A stretch of 64,000 nt of DNA, taken from NCBI RefSeq assembly GCF_009766005.1, contig NZ_LMUK01000042.1:62001-126000 (forward strand). The letters are read 5' to 3'. The stretch is from Bradyrhizobium sp. S69 (lineage in GTDB: Bacteria; Pseudomonadota; Alphaproteobacteria; Rhizobiales; Xanthobacteraceae). Shown piece by piece: positions 36,286 through 45,644 of this stretch (positions within the stretch are counted from its first letter, which is position 1; every line of letters starts with the position of its first letter). The notes under the pieces are model-generated. The model was not told the origin of the DNA, ran no database searches, and saw only the letters and a list, made by a program, of their open reading frames with translations. Position numbers and translations under genes: made by a program.

Positions 36286-37803
36286 TCACCCCACCCGCCA
36301 TTCCAGCACGCCGTCTTCAGCCGTGACGATATCGCCGGTCGACCCCACCGGCGTGCGATCCATATCCAAGAGATGCGCCAGTGTCGCGCGATCGGTTGAG
36401 GGGATGCGGGCCAGCGCGCGGGCATTGTCCGGCGTGCGCATCATCACCACGCCGTGCTCGACCTCGTTGTTGCGGCCGTAGAGCACCGTAAAGCTCTCGA
36501 CCTTGCCTTTGCCGTTGGCCTCGGTCACAAAATCGGGTACCGCGCCGCGGTTGCGATCGGCCTCGGCCTGGACGCTGGTCTCTTGCGCAAGCGTGGCTTT
36601 CGGCGCCTGCCGCGACAGCACCAGGGCGTGATGCTTGGTGACAAAGCCGCCCTGGCCGTAGAGCAGGCCGAGCTTCGACCCGCTGCGCAGTTTTCGCACC
36701 ATCGCGCAGGCGGCGTGAGTCATATAGGTGTTGAGCGGCGCGCCGAAAAACGTCAGCCCGCCATTGACGGTGGGCTGCACGTCGGGACCGAGCCCCAGCG
36801 TTCGCCGCGCCATCTTCGGCACGCAGGGAAAGCAGCTATAGAGTTCGATCGCGTCGAACGCCTTGCCGCTGCCGCCGGCGAGATCGATCGCGGCCTTAAG
36901 CACGGCATTCTGGGCGTGGCTTTCGAAGAACTGGTCGCGGATCAGATAATCGCGCGGTTCTTCAGCCGATGCGCCGCCCCAGAGATGAATCAGGCGGTCT
37001 TCCGCGATGCCGGCGGCGCGCGCCTTGGCGAGCGTAGTCATCAGGATCGCCGAGCCCATGTTGACGCTCGGATTGGCCACCATCAATTTGGTGTAGGGCC
37101 ACGCGATCAGCCGATTGTCCGTTGTCGGCGTCGTGATCTCCTCGGGCTGGTAGTGCCGCTTTAGCCAGGACGAGGGATTTTGCGCGGCGACATCGGAATA
37201 GGTCGACCATAGGTGGCCGGATTCGGCCAGCGCCTCACGCGGGGTCTGCCCCCAATGCGCCGCGGAGGCGGCCTCGTAAAACGGATAGACCGACACCGGG
37301 CGGAACACGCCGAGTTTGACGGCGATCGGCTTCTGGAAGGCGGCGCCGCGCTTGGGTTCCTCGGCGTCCTTGGCAAAGGGCGTCCATGGCAGATCGACGC
37401 CGGCGCGTTCCGCCTTGGTCGCGGTCGACTGCGCCTCGGCGCCGCAGACCGCCGCGACGCTGCATTCGCCGCGCGCAATGCGCTGCGCGGCCTCATGCAG
37501 ATAGCGGATCGGGCTTTCGCCGCCGACCGGGCCGTAATACGCGTGCGCGGGCTTGATGCCGAGGCGATCGGCGAGCTGTCGTTCCGGATCGCGATAGCGC
37601 CAGCTCAGGAAATTGACGATGTCGAGCGAGCCGATCTCGCCGAGCAATTTGGTTCCGCTATCCGCTTCGGCGCGCCTGAGCGCCTGTTCCAATAGGGCCA
37701 ATGGCTCGAGGCCGTCGGCGATGTCCTTTGGACGATCGACGATCTCGCCGATGCCGACGATGACGGGAATGCGGTCTTCGGAGAAGGGGGCTGTGTTCGA
37801 CAT
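36286..37803 (-). CDS. Thiolase-like protein (SCP2/acetyl-CoA acetyltransferase family) lacking both catalytic cysteines
   Basis: The 505-aa product has the thiolase fold and length of the long SCP2-type group. The segment where a thiolase has its nucleophilic Cys reads GGESPIRYL (residues 94-102), and the C-terminal Cys-x-Gly loop reads YGQGGF at about residue 395. A Cys at 120 (VCGAEA) is not at the active-site position. A His-containing THAACAMV segment is present. It may act in retro-aldol or carrier roles instead of acetyl transfer. It is transcribed with the nitronate monooxygenase side of the region and has no close partner gene. Confidence 0.8.
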   Translation of the reverse strand: MSNTAPFSEDRIPVIVGIGEIVDRPKDIADGLEPLALLEQALRRAEADSGTKLLGEIGSLDIVNFLSWRYRDPERQLADRLGIKPAHAYYGPVGGESPIRYLHEAAQRIARGECSVAAVCGAEAQSTATKAERAGVDLPWTPFAKDAEEPKRGAAFQKPIAVKLGVFRPVSVYPFYEAASAAHWGQTPREALAESGHLWSTYSDVAAQNPSSWLKRHYQPEEITTPTTDNRLIAWPYTKLMVANPSVNMGSAILMTTLAKARAAGIAEDRLIHLWGGASAEEPRDYLIRDQFFESHAQNAVLKAAIDLAGGSGKAFDAIELYSCFPCVPKMARRTLGLGPDVQPTVNGGLTFFGAPLNTYMTHAACAMVRKLRSGSKLGLLYGQGGFVTKHHALVLSRQAPKATLAQETSVQAEADRNRGAVPDFVTEANGKGKVESFTVLYGRNNEVEHGVVMMRTPDNARALARIPSTDRATLAHLLDMDRTPVGSTGDIVTAEDGVLEWRVG

Positions 37804-37850
37804 TATCTCTTCTTGCTTTGCTTTCTACATGGAGGGCTATCAAGCTTTTC

Positions 37851-37929
37851 GTCATTGCGAGCGAAGCGAAGCAATCCAGGGCAACAAGCAAGACTGGATT
37901 GCTTCGTCGCTGCGCTCCTCGCAATGACG
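37851..37929. repeat. Intergenic doublet repeat, GTCATTGCGAGC type
   Basis: GTC-[ATTGC...GCAAT]-CCAG on the left and CTGG-[ATTGC...GCAAT]-GAC on the right. It lies between two minus-strand genes. Other copies are at 41069-41182 and 42977-43057. Confidence 0.88.
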
Positions 37930-37937
37930 AGGAAAAG

Positions 37938-39071
37938 CTACTCCGCCACCAGCGCGTTCATGTGCTCGATCGCCTCGATAAAATCTTCCTTGAATTCCTG
38001 GACTACGGCGCTTGCGGATTTCACGCTGTCGATCAGGCCGACGCCCTGGCCGACGAAATAGCTCACGAGGTCGCGGGCCTGGGCGTTGCCGGCAGCCGCC
38101 GCGCGATCGATCGAATGAAAGGCGTCGCGGCTGATGATCGACTGCAACGGCATCGGCAGCGCGCCGGGGCTGTCGGGCCCGCGATCCCAGGCGTCGGTCC
38201 AGACCGAGCGCAATTGCCGCGCCGGCTTGCCGGTGCGGCCCTTGGAGCGAATGGCGTCGCGCGAGGACGCCGCGATCATCTTCTCGCGGAAGATTTCGGA
38301 TGTCTCGGATTCGACGGTGGCGAGCCACACCGAACCGGTCCAGGCGCCGGCGGCGCCCATCGCCATGCACGCCGCCATCTGCCGCCCGGTCATGATGCCG
38401 CCGGCCGCCAGCACCGGCACGTCGCGGATCGGCTTGATCGCCTTGATCACTTCAGGCACCAGCACCATGGTGGAGACTTCGCCGCAATGGCCGCCGGCTT
38501 CGGTGCCCTGTACCACCAGAATGTCGACACCGGCGGCGACCTGGCGCAGCGCATGTTCCTTGGCGCCGACCAGCGCCGCCACCGGCACGCCATGCGCCTT
38601 GCCCATCTCGATCATCGCCTTTGGCGGCACGCCGAGCGCGTTGGCGATCAGCTTGATCGGATGCCTGAACGAGACTTCGAGCAATTCCAGCGCGCGCTGC
38701 GCGTCGAACGGCTGCGGTTGATTGGCGGCGACCTCGGTGATCGCGAGCTCGACCCCGTATTTCTTCAGCAGTTTTCGCGTGAAGTCGCGGTGCGCCGGCG
38801 AAATCCGCGTTTCGAGGCTTTTCCAGGTGACGTCCTTTTCGCCTGCGGTGGAAATGTTCTCCGGGATCAATACGTCGAGCCCATAGGGCTTGCCGTCGCA
38901 GTGATCGTCGATCCACTTCAATTCCTGCTCGATCGATTCGGGCGAATGCGCGGTGGCCCCCAATACGCCGAAGCCGCCGGCGCGGCTGACGGCCGCGACA
39001 ACGTCGCGACAATGGCTGAAGGCCAGCAGCGGGAATTCTATTCCCAGCATCTCGCAGATCGGCGATTTCAT
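37938..39071 (-). CDS. Nitronate monooxygenase / 2-nitropropane dioxygenase family flavoprotein
   Basis: The 377-aa TIM-barrel flavoprotein has PLLAFSHCRDVVAAVSRAGGFGVLGA near the N-terminus, the phosphate/FMN site VQGTEAGGHCGEV and VLAAGGIMTGRQMAACMAMGAAGAWTGSVWLA. It oxidises nitronates or related substrates with FMN. Start ATG 39071 (KSPICEML) is used; a GTG four codons earlier is possible. It lies near the thiolase-like gene on the same strand, separated by a repeat. Confidence 0.9.
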   Translation of the reverse strand: MKSPICEMLGIEFPLLAFSHCRDVVAAVSRAGGFGVLGATAHSPESIEQELKWIDDHCDGKPYGLDVLIPENISTAGEKDVTWKSLETRISPAHRDFTRKLLKKYGVELAITEVAANQPQPFDAQRALELLEVSFRHPIKLIANALGVPPKAMIEMGKAHGVPVAALVGAKEHALRQVAAGVDILVVQGTEAGGHCGEVSTMVLVPEVIKAIKPIRDVPVLAAGGIMTGRQMAACMAMGAAGAWTGSVWLATVESETSEIFREKMIAASSRDAIRSKGRTGKPARQLRSVWTDAWDRGPDSPGALPMPLQSIISRDAFHSIDRAAAAGNAQARDLVSYFVGQGVGLIDSVKSASAVVQEFKEDFIEAIEHMNALVAE

Positions 39072-39174
39072 GGTCGTGTCCACTCCCTGTGGGCGGCTGT
39101 TTTGCGTCGAACGCGAGCCTTGCCGCAACGCTAGCGCAGGATGGGTGGTTGTGCCAAGCGTGGCAACGAACGGA

Positions 39175-39271
39175 CCTCATCCTGAGGAGTGGCCGCAGGC
39201 CGCGTCTCGAAGGATGTGCCACAAATATCATGGTTCGAGACGGCGCAAGTGCGCCTCCTCACCATGAGGTC
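39175..39271. repeat. Diverged GTCATCCTGAGG-family repeat
   Basis: CTCATCCTGAGGAGTGG, TCTCGAAGGAT, then GGTTCGAGA and CTCCTCACCATGAGG mark a decayed copy of the 4251 and 22928 elements. It occupies the middle of the 318-base gap 39072-39389. I see nothing else there except the ribosome site of the next gene. Confidence 0.7.
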
Positions 39272-39389
39272 TGCGTTCCGCCTCGCAGAATATGCGGTTT
39301 TGGGACGACCGGTTTTGTCACTTGCGCTTTTGCGTCGTGCGGAGAATGCTGCTCGCAACAAACAAAGAATCCCGTGGGAGTTTCCATCG

Positions 39390-41063
39390 ATGTCCGCCTC
39401 ATTATCCGTTCCCGGTCAATCCTCCGAAGCCTACGACGCCATCGTGGTCGGTGCCGGTTTCGCCGGAATGTACATGCTGCACCGGCTGCGCCAGCAGGGG
39501 CTGTCGGTGCGGGTCTACGAGCAGGGCGACGGCGTCGGCGGCACCTGGTACTGGAACCGTTATCCGGGGGCGCGCTGCGATGTCGAGAGCATGCAATATT
39601 CCTATTCGTTCTCGGACGAACTGCAGCAGCAATGGGACTGGAGCGAGCGCTACGCGCCGCAGCCCGAAATCTTGAAATACGCCAACCACGTCGCCGATCG
39701 TTTTGATCTGCGGCCGGACATTCAATTCAGCACGCGCGTCGAACAGGCCGTGTTCGATGAAAGCACCGACCGCTGGTCGGTCACCACATCCGCGAATGGC
39801 AAAACCAAAACCGTGACCGCGGCCTACGTCATTCTGGCGACCGGCTGCCTCTCGAATGCGCGAATGCCCGATATCAATGGCCTCAAGGATTTTAAAGGCG
39901 AGGTCTATCATACCGGTCATTGGCCGCATCATCCCGTCGATTTTACTGGCAAGCGCGTGGCGGTGATCGGCACCGGGTCATCGGCACTCCAGTCGGTACC
40001 CGTCATCGCGGCGCAAGCGAGCCATCTCACGGTATTTCAGCGCACCGCGAATTTTTCGATTCCGGCACGCAACGCGCCGCTGACGCCGGAGGAGCGCGAT
40101 GCGTTCCGCTCGAACTATCCGGAGATTCGCCGCATCGCCCGCGAGGACATGCGCAACGGCATCTATCAGGAGATACCCGATCGCGGTGCGCTCGATGACG
40201 GCGACAATGAACGCCACGCCAAATATGAGACGCGATGGTCCAAAGGTGGCCTGACCTTCATGGGCGTCTACAACAACCTGGTGCTCGACCAGGCCGCCAA
40301 CGACACCGCCGCCAGTTTCGTCCGCGACAAGATCGCCGAGATCGTCAGCGATCCGCACACGGCAAAGCTGCTGCAACCCAACGATCATCCGATCGGCTCA
40401 AAACGCATCTGCGTCGATACTGATTATTACGCGACGTTCAATCGGGCGAATGTCACGTTGGTCGATATCAGGGATGGCGGCATCGGCGAGATATTGCCGA
40501 ATGCGGTGCGCGCCGGGGCTAAGGATTACGAGGTCGATGCGCTGGTGCTGGCGACCGGCTTTGACGCGATGACCGGGTCGGTTGCCAAGATCGACATCCA
40601 TGGCCGGGGCGGCAGGACGCTGAATCAGAAATGGGCCGAGGGCCCGCGGACCTATCTCGGCCTGATGAGCGCAGGATTTCCCAATTTGTTTGTGATCACC
40701 GGCCCCGGCAGTCCGTCGGTGCTGTCCAACATGATCGTTTCGATCGAGCAGCATGTCGACTGGATCGCCGATTGCGTCGGCTATATGCGCGCGCACGGGT
40801 TTGCGGCGATGGAAGCGGAGACTGACGCCGAGGACAGGTGGGTCGCCCATGTCAACGAGGCCGCCTATGCCACACTCTATCCGCAGGCCAATTCCTGGTA
40901 CATGGGCGCCAACATCCCGGGCAAGCCGCGGATCTTCATGCCCTATATCGGCGGCGTCGGTGCCTATCGCCAGATCTGCAACGACGTCGCAGCCAAGGGC
41001 TATCAGGGGTTCAGGATGACCGGTGCGGAGCGGCCGAAGCGGGCGGCGGCTGCGGCGTCATAA
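39390..41063 (+). CDS. Baeyer-Villiger flavin monooxygenase (cyclohexanone monooxygenase type)
   Basis: The 557-aa product has the FAD motif VVGAGFAGMYMLHRL, the Baeyer-Villiger fingerprint FKGEVYHTGHWP (FxGxxxHxxxWP) and the NADPH motif IGTGSSALQ. It inserts oxygen next to a ketone to give an ester or lactone. I chose ATG 39390 because GGGAG lies upstream; the frame stays open back to 39189 through the repeat. It is followed by a glutathione-transferase gene and lies within the acyl-CoA region, in which its lactone or ester product could feed. Confidence 0.95.
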   Translation: MSASLSVPGQSSEAYDAIVVGAGFAGMYMLHRLRQQGLSVRVYEQGDGVGGTWYWNRYPGARCDVESMQYSYSFSDELQQQWDWSERYAPQPEILKYANHVADRFDLRPDIQFSTRVEQAVFDESTDRWSVTTSANGKTKTVTAAYVILATGCLSNARMPDINGLKDFKGEVYHTGHWPHHPVDFTGKRVAVIGTGSSALQSVPVIAAQASHLTVFQRTANFSIPARNAPLTPEERDAFRSNYPEIRRIAREDMRNGIYQEIPDRGALDDGDNERHAKYETRWSKGGLTFMGVYNNLVLDQAANDTAASFVRDKIAEIVSDPHTAKLLQPNDHPIGSKRICVDTDYYATFNRANVTLVDIRDGGIGEILPNAVRAGAKDYEVDALVLATGFDAMTGSVAKIDIHGRGGRTLNQKWAEGPRTYLGLMSAGFPNLFVITGPGSPSVLSNMIVSIEQHVDWIADCVGYMRAHGFAAMEAETDAEDRWVAHVNEAAYATLYPQANSWYMGANIPGKPRIFMPYIGGVGAYRQICNDVAAKGYQGFRMTGAERPKRAAAAAS

Positions 41064-41068
41064 ACGCC

Positions 41069-41182
41069 GTCATTGCGAGCCAACGGGTCGGGCGAACGCC
41101 CGCCCGATGACAGGCTCCGCGAAGCAATCCAGAGCAACAAGAAAGAACTGGATTGCTTCGTCGCAAGAGCCTCGCAATGACG
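41069..41182. repeat. Intergenic doublet repeat, GTCATTGCGAGC type (with insertion in the loop)
   Basis: GTC-[ATTGC...GCAAT]-CCAG and CTGG-[ATTGC...GCAAT]-GAC, as at 37851. The left loop is enlarged by a GGGCGAACGCCC hairpin. It directly follows the monooxygenase stop at 41063. Confidence 0.85.
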
Positions 41183-41205
41183 AAAATGCGAAGTTCAGCG
41201 CTCCC

Positions 41206-41294
41206 GTAGGGTGGGCAAAGCGTAGCGTGCCCACCATATGCCATTCGAACGCTCGGCGGTGGGCACGGCGCGAGTGCGCCTTTGCCCACCCTAC
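41206..41294. repeat. Intergenic doublet repeat, GTAGGGTGGGCA type
   Basis: GTAG-[GGTGGGCA...TGCCCACC] on the left and [GGTGGGCA...TTGCCCACC]-CTAC on the right. GTAG/CTAC ends match the head motif known for REP elements served by RAYT transposases. A second, single unit is at 42927-42964. Confidence 0.85.
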
Positions 41295-41326
41295 AAGTTA
41301 ACTCGTTCCTCCTGGAGCCCATCCGA

Positions 41327-42220
41327 ATGACCGACGCGCCCGTCACTGACCCATCCGCCTATACGCCGCCCCAAGTCTGGACCTGGAACAAGGAAAGCGG
41401 CGGCCGGTTCGCCAGCATCAACCGCCCGATCGCGGGGGCGACCCACGACAAGGAGCTGCCGGTCGGCAAACATCCGTTTCAGCTCTATTCGCTGGCAACC
41501 CCGAACGGCCAGAAGGTCACCATCATGCTTGAGGAGCTGCTGGCGGCCGGGCATAAGGGCGCCGAGTACGATGCATGGCTGATCAAGATCGACGGCAATC
41601 AGTTCGGCAGCGGCTTTGTCGACGTCAATCCGAACTCCAAGATCCCGGCGCTGATGGACCGCAGCGGGCCGACGCCGATAAGGGTGTTCGAATCCGGATC
41701 GATCCTGCTGCACCTTGCCGAGAAGTTTGGCGCATTCCTGCCGGCGAGCGGCCAGGCGCGGGCGGAATGCCTGTCATGGCTGTTCTGGCAGATGGGCAGC
41801 GCGCCTTATCTCGGCGGCGGCTTTGGGCATTTCTATGCCTACGCGCCGACCAAGATCGAATACGCCATCGACCGCTTCGCGATGGAGGTCAAGCGCCAGC
41901 TCGACGTGCTCGACCGGCGCCTTGCCGACAATGAATATCTCGCAGGCCACGACTACACGATCGCCGACATCGCGGTCTGGCCGTGGTACGGCGGCCTGGT
42001 GAAGGGCTTGCTGTACGGCGGCGGTGAATTCCTGTCGGTGCAGGACTACAAGAACGTGCAGCGCTGGACCGACGCCATCGCCAAGCGCCCCGCCGTCAAA
42101 CGTGGCCGCATCGTCAATCGGATTTCCGGCGATCCCGCCAGCCAATTGCACGAGCGCCACGACGCCGGCGATTTTGACACCCGGACGCAGGACAAGATCG
42201 GCGAGCCCACGAAGGCGTGA
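41327..42220 (+). CDS. yghU: Glutathione transferase, YghU/disulfide-bond oxidoreductase type
   Basis: The 297-aa product has the long N-terminal arm of the Nu-class/YghU proteins (VWTWNKESGGRFASINRPIAGATHDK), the thioredoxin-fold TPNGQKVTIMLEEL, the IPAL turn and a C-terminal helical domain with FWQMG and IADIAVWPWYGGL. Members reduce disulfides or peroxides with two glutathiones. ATG 41327 has GGAG about ten bases upstream; an open frame extends 45 bases back into a repeat. It lies between the Baeyer-Villiger gene and the flavin-reductase gene. Confidence 0.9.
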   Translation: MTDAPVTDPSAYTPPQVWTWNKESGGRFASINRPIAGATHDKELPVGKHPFQLYSLATPNGQKVTIMLEELLAAGHKGAEYDAWLIKIDGNQFGSGFVDVNPNSKIPALMDRSGPTPIRVFESGSILLHLAEKFGAFLPASGQARAECLSWLFWQMGSAPYLGGGFGHFYAYAPTKIEYAIDRFAMEVKRQLDVLDRRLADNEYLAGHDYTIADIAVWPWYGGLVKGLLYGGGEFLSVQDYKNVQRWTDAIAKRPAVKRGRIVNRISGDPASQLHERHDAGDFDTRTQDKIGEPTKA

Positions 42221-42224
42221 TGGC

Positions 42225-42302
42225 GTAGGGCGGATTAGCGGAGCGTAATCCGCCGCTCACCGGCAATGAAATGGCGGGTTACGCTTCGCTGACCCGCCCT
42301 AC
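42225..42302. repeat. Intergenic doublet repeat, GTAGGGCGGATTAGC type
   Basis: GTAG-[GGCGGATTA...TAATCCGCC] and [GGCGGGTTA...TGACCCGCC]-CTAC. It lies between the convergent GST and flavin-reductase genes and overlaps the stop codon of the latter by a few bases. Confidence 0.82.
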
Positions 42303-42913
42303 CGCTTCGCACCTTCCGCCGCCGGAAATACGATGCGGTCGTCAGTGCGGCAGTAGCGATCGGCGAACATCCGGCCGATCGGGTGGTAGCGCTCCATGTG
42401 CACGCGCATCGCCGCCGGGTCCCATAATTCGTCGCGGATATGGAAATTAATGCCTTCGCCCATGATCAGCAGCCGGTCGCTGTTGACGTCGATGGTCTTC
42501 CAGGTTTTGCACTCCATCGCCCAGGGCGCGTCGGCCAATCGCGGCACCGCGATTCTGCTCGATGGCGCGAGCTTGAGCCCGAGATAATCGGGCTCGCCGA
42601 TCTCCGGTGGAAAATCGCCGCTCGATTCGTGCATCGCCTGCGCCAGCGGCTCGTCGGTCATGTTGACGACAAACTCATTGGTGCGTTGGATATTGGCCAC
42701 CGTGTCCTTGATCAGGCCGTCCGGCGCCAGATTGGCGGCGAACATGCAGAGCGGCGGATCCTCGCAGAACACGTTGAAGAAGCTGAACGGGGCGGCATTG
42801 ACCACGCCGGTGGGACCGATCGTGGTCACCCAGGCGATCGGCCGGGGCAGCACGAACGATGCCAGCAATTTATAGCGCTCGCGCGGCGTGAGGTCGGCAG
42901 GGGCGTATTGCAT
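42299..42913 (-). CDS. Flavin reductase family protein (FMN-binding split barrel)
   Basis: The 204-aa product has the split-barrel pattern ...FVLPRPIAWVTTIGPTGVVNAAPFSFFNVF, which binds FMN, followed by NEFVVNMTDE. It probably reduces FMN for a two-component monooxygenase, or acts as a stand-alone reductase. No flavin-dependent two-component oxygenase is adjacent; the Baeyer-Villiger enzyme carries its own FAD. Confidence 0.9.
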   Translation of the reverse strand: MQYAPADLTPRERYKLLASFVLPRPIAWVTTIGPTGVVNAAPFSFFNVFCEDPPLCMFAANLAPDGLIKDTVANIQRTNEFVVNMTDEPLAQAMHESSGDFPPEIGEPDYLGLKLAPSSRIAVPRLADAPWAMECKTWKTIDVNSDRLLIMGEGINFHIRDELWDPAAMRVHMERYHPIGRMFADRYCRTDDRIVFPAAEGAKR

Positions 42914-42926
42914 TGGAAAGGCTCCG

Positions 42927-42964
42927 GTAGGTGGGCACGGCGCGAGCGCCTTTGCCCACCCTAC
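42927..42964. repeat. Solo GTAGGTGGGCA repeat
   Basis: GTAGGTGGGCACGG...TTGCCCACCCTAC: a single unit of the 41206-41294 family. Confidence 0.75.
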
Positions 42965-42976
42965 GAGCCAGTCTCC

Positions 42977-43057
42977 GTCATTGCGAGCGTCAGCGAAGCA
43001 ATCCAGGGCCGCAAGAAAAGACTGGATTGCTTCGTCGCTGGCGCTCCCGCAATGACG
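42977..43057. repeat. Intergenic doublet repeat, GTCATTGCGAGC type
   Basis: GTC-[ATTGC...GCAAT]-CCAG and CTGG-[ATTGC...GCAAT]-GAC. It lies between two minus-strand genes, immediately beside the 42927 element. Confidence 0.85.
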
Positions 43058-43084
43058 GCTGCGGCCACTTTCGGGAGTAGACGC

Positions 43085-44359
43085 CTACGGCATGCTCAGT
43101 TCGTGCCGGCCGACCACCATCCAGTGCACTTCATCGGGGCCGTCGGCAAACCGCAGATGCCGCACGTCCTGGTACATTTCGGCCAGCGGCGTCCATTGCG
43201 AGATGCCGGTGGCGCCGTGCATCTGGATCGCCTGGTCGATCACCTTGCAGGTGCGCTCGGGCACCATGGCCTTGACCATGCTGACCCAGATCCGCGCTTC
43301 CTTGTTGCCGAGCACGTCCATCGCCTTGGCGGCTTTCAGCACCATCAGCCGCATCGCCTCGATTTCACAGCGGGCCTGCGCGATGATCTGAAGATTGCCG
43401 CCGAGATGGGCGATCTTCTTGCCGAAGGCTTCACGCGTCAGGCCGCGCGACACCATCAGGTCGAGCGCCTTTTCCGCCTTGCCGATGGTGCGCATGCAAT
43501 GATGGATGCGGCCCGGCCCGAGCCGGACCTGTGAGATTTCAAAGCCGCGGCCTTCGCCGAGCAGGAGGTTCTCCTTGGGCACGCGCACATTGTTGAAGCG
43601 CAGATGCATGTGGCCGCGCGGCGCATGATCGTGCCCGAACACATGCATCGGTCCGAGGATCTCGACGCCGGGCGTGTCCTTGGGCACCAAAATTTGCGAT
43701 TGCTGCTTGCTGGGGGCGGCGTCCGGATTGGTCTTCACCATCACGATCATGATCTTGCAGCGGGGATCGCCAACGCCCGAGATGTAATATTTCTCGCCGT
43801 TGATCACCCACTCGTTGCCTTCGAGCTTGGCGGTCGTCGAAATGTTCTTGGCGTCGGAGGAGGCGACATTGGGTTCGGTCATCGCATAGGCGGAACGGAT
43901 TTCGCCGGCCAACAGCGGCTTCAGCCACTTCTCCTTCTGCTCCTTGGTGCCGACCCGCTCCAGCACTTCCATGTTGCCGGTGTCCGGCGCCGAGCAGTTC
44001 ATGGTTTCCGAGGCCAGTGGATTTTTCGCGAGCTCGACCGCGATATAGGCGTAGTCGAGATTCTTCAGCCCCTGGCCGGTCTCGTCATCGGGCAGGAAGA
44101 AATTCCACAGGCCCTCTTCCTTGGCCTTTGCCTTGGCCTTGCCCAGCACCTCGAGCTGGCCGTCGGTAAAACTCCAGCGGTCGGTCTTGCCCTCGCCGAG
44201 CCGGTAAAACTCGACCGACATCGGGTCGACGGTTTCCCGGATGAATTTCTTGACGTGCTCATAGAGCGGCCGGACCTCGTCCGACATCCTGAGATCGTTG
44301 AGCTCTTCGCCGGGATTGAGGTTATAGGTCGTGGTTCGCGGCACGTAGGCGTGTTTCAT
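43085..44359 (-). CDS. Acyl-CoA dehydrogenase, ACAD11/LvaC-like
   Basis: The 424-aa product has the acyl-CoA dehydrogenase segments AYAMTEPNVASSDAKNI, WVINGEKYYISG and a C-terminal IQMHGATGISQWTPLAEMYQDVRHLRFADGPDEVH. The LRxADGPDEVH ending and long N-terminal arm resemble ACAD11 and the levulinate-pathway enzyme LvaC. GGGAG precedes the ATG at 44359. It is adjacent to the SDR gene on the same strand and 2 kb from the kinase/DUF6285 pair, which suggests 4-hydroxyacyl-CoA processing. Confidence 0.9.
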   Translation of the reverse strand: MKHAYVPRTTTYNLNPGEELNDLRMSDEVRPLYEHVKKFIRETVDPMSVEFYRLGEGKTDRWSFTDGQLEVLGKAKAKAKEEGLWNFFLPDDETGQGLKNLDYAYIAVELAKNPLASETMNCSAPDTGNMEVLERVGTKEQKEKWLKPLLAGEIRSAYAMTEPNVASSDAKNISTTAKLEGNEWVINGEKYYISGVGDPRCKIMIVMVKTNPDAAPSKQQSQILVPKDTPGVEILGPMHVFGHDHAPRGHMHLRFNNVRVPKENLLLGEGRGFEISQVRLGPGRIHHCMRTIGKAEKALDLMVSRGLTREAFGKKIAHLGGNLQIIAQARCEIEAMRLMVLKAAKAMDVLGNKEARIWVSMVKAMVPERTCKVIDQAIQMHGATGISQWTPLAEMYQDVRHLRFADGPDEVHWMVVGRHELSMP

Positions 44360-44507
44360 CGGGTTCTCCCTTTGGCGCAGTTGTTCGGCGCAGGTTGTTG
44401 TCGGGGGCGCGCGCTCAGCGCTCGTTAGAGGCAATGTAGACGGCGGCGAGGGCCCTGCACAAGCGGCGATGGTGCGGCTTTTTCCGCGTGACGGGAAGTT
44501 ACCTGAC

Positions 44508-44608
44508 GTCATCGCCCGCGAAGGCGGGCGATCCAGTATCCCAGAGCGCTCGTGATGGAATCGAAAAGATACGGCGTACTGGATACCCCGCCTTCGCGGG
44601 GTATGACG
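44508..44608. repeat. Intergenic doublet repeat, GTCATCGCCCGC type
   Basis: GTC-[ATCGCCCGC gaag GCGGGCGAT]-CCAG on the left and CTGG-[ATACCCCGC...GCGGGGTAT]-GAC on the right. The two stems differ but each pairs with itself. Confidence 0.87.
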
Positions 44609-44645
44609 GTGTTTGGTGGGGCGGCACTTCGCGCCGCACGAACGA

Positions 44646-45425
44646 TCAAAACGCGGTATACCCGCCATCGATCACAAAACAATCCGCGGTGTGATAGCTC
44701 GACGCCTTGCTCATCAGATAGACCGCGATGCCGCCGAAATCGGAGGGCTCGCCGAACCGCCGCACCGGAATCCGCGGCATCACGTTGGCGACGAACTTGT
44801 CATTGGCCATGATGCCGGCGGTCATGTCGCTCTTGATCCAGCCGGGCAGGATCGCGTTGGCGGTGACGCCGTAGCGCGCCAGTTCGACGGCAAGCGCGCG
44901 GCACAGCGCGTTGAGCGCAGCCTTGGTGCCCGCATAGTGCTCGTTGCGCGCGGTGCCGAACAGCGAGGCGAGGCTTGAGGTCGCTACCAGTCGACCAAAG
45001 CCGTCGCCGGCTTCGGCGCGCTCGGTCATGTGGCGCGCGGCGGCCTGGAACACGTGGAACACGCCGTCGAGATTGGTCGCGAACATCTTGCGCCATTCCT
45101 CTTCGGTGCGGTCGATGAAGGCGCGCCGTCCGCCGCCACCGATGCCGGCATTGGCAAAGCAACCGTCGACCCGGCCGAAATGATCGAGTGTCGCCTTCAT
45201 TGCGGCCTTGACCGAGGCGGGATCGCTGACGTCGCAGATGCGGGTGTCGATCTTGCCGGGACCCGCGGCCATGCTGGCCGCGGCGCTTGTGTTCTTGTCG
45301 GCGTTGCGGCCCCAGATCGAGACATTGCAGCCGGCGGCATTCAGCGCCTGCGCGATGCCAAGGCCGATACCGCCATTGCCGCCGGTGATCACGGCGACGC
45401 GGCCCGAAAGATCGAAAATGCTCAT
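44646..45425 (-). CDS. SDR family dehydrogenase, 3-hydroxyacyl/3-oxoacyl type (LvaD-like)
   Basis: The 259-aa product has TGGNGGIGLGIA, ANAGIGGGG, the catalytic TSSLAS serine and Tyr/Lys in YAGTKAAL, and the C-terminal FVIDGGYTAF. It oxidises or reduces a 3-hydroxy/3-oxo acyl group with NAD(P). ATG 45425 has GGAA six bases upstream; an in-frame ATG 12 bases earlier is possible. It lies upstream of the ACAD gene on the same strand and is divergent from the crotonase-kinase-DUF6285 operon. Confidence 0.9.
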   Translation of the reverse strand: MSIFDLSGRVAVITGGNGGIGLGIAQALNAAGCNVSIWGRNADKNTSAAASMAAGPGKIDTRICDVSDPASVKAAMKATLDHFGRVDGCFANAGIGGGGRRAFIDRTEEEWRKMFATNLDGVFHVFQAAARHMTERAEAGDGFGRLVATSSLASLFGTARNEHYAGTKAALNALCRALAVELARYGVTANAILPGWIKSDMTAGIMANDKFVANVMPRIPVRRFGEPSDFGGIAVYLMSKASSYHTADCFVIDGGYTAF

Positions 45426-45644
45426 GCGCGTTTCCATTTCCTTATTATGTGGCCTGCGTTCCATAGCGTTTTCGAGCGAAGTGGCTACCGGTTCGCGTGA
45501 AGAAAACGCGGTAAAAACAAAAGCAGGCCGATGTTCTGAGCCAACCATGGACAAGGCCGTCCGAAAAATCAAATATGGCCCGGAGAGTTCGGATCACAGC
45601 CACCGCGGAGCCAATCACGCGGGCCCAAACCCAAAGAGGAAACC

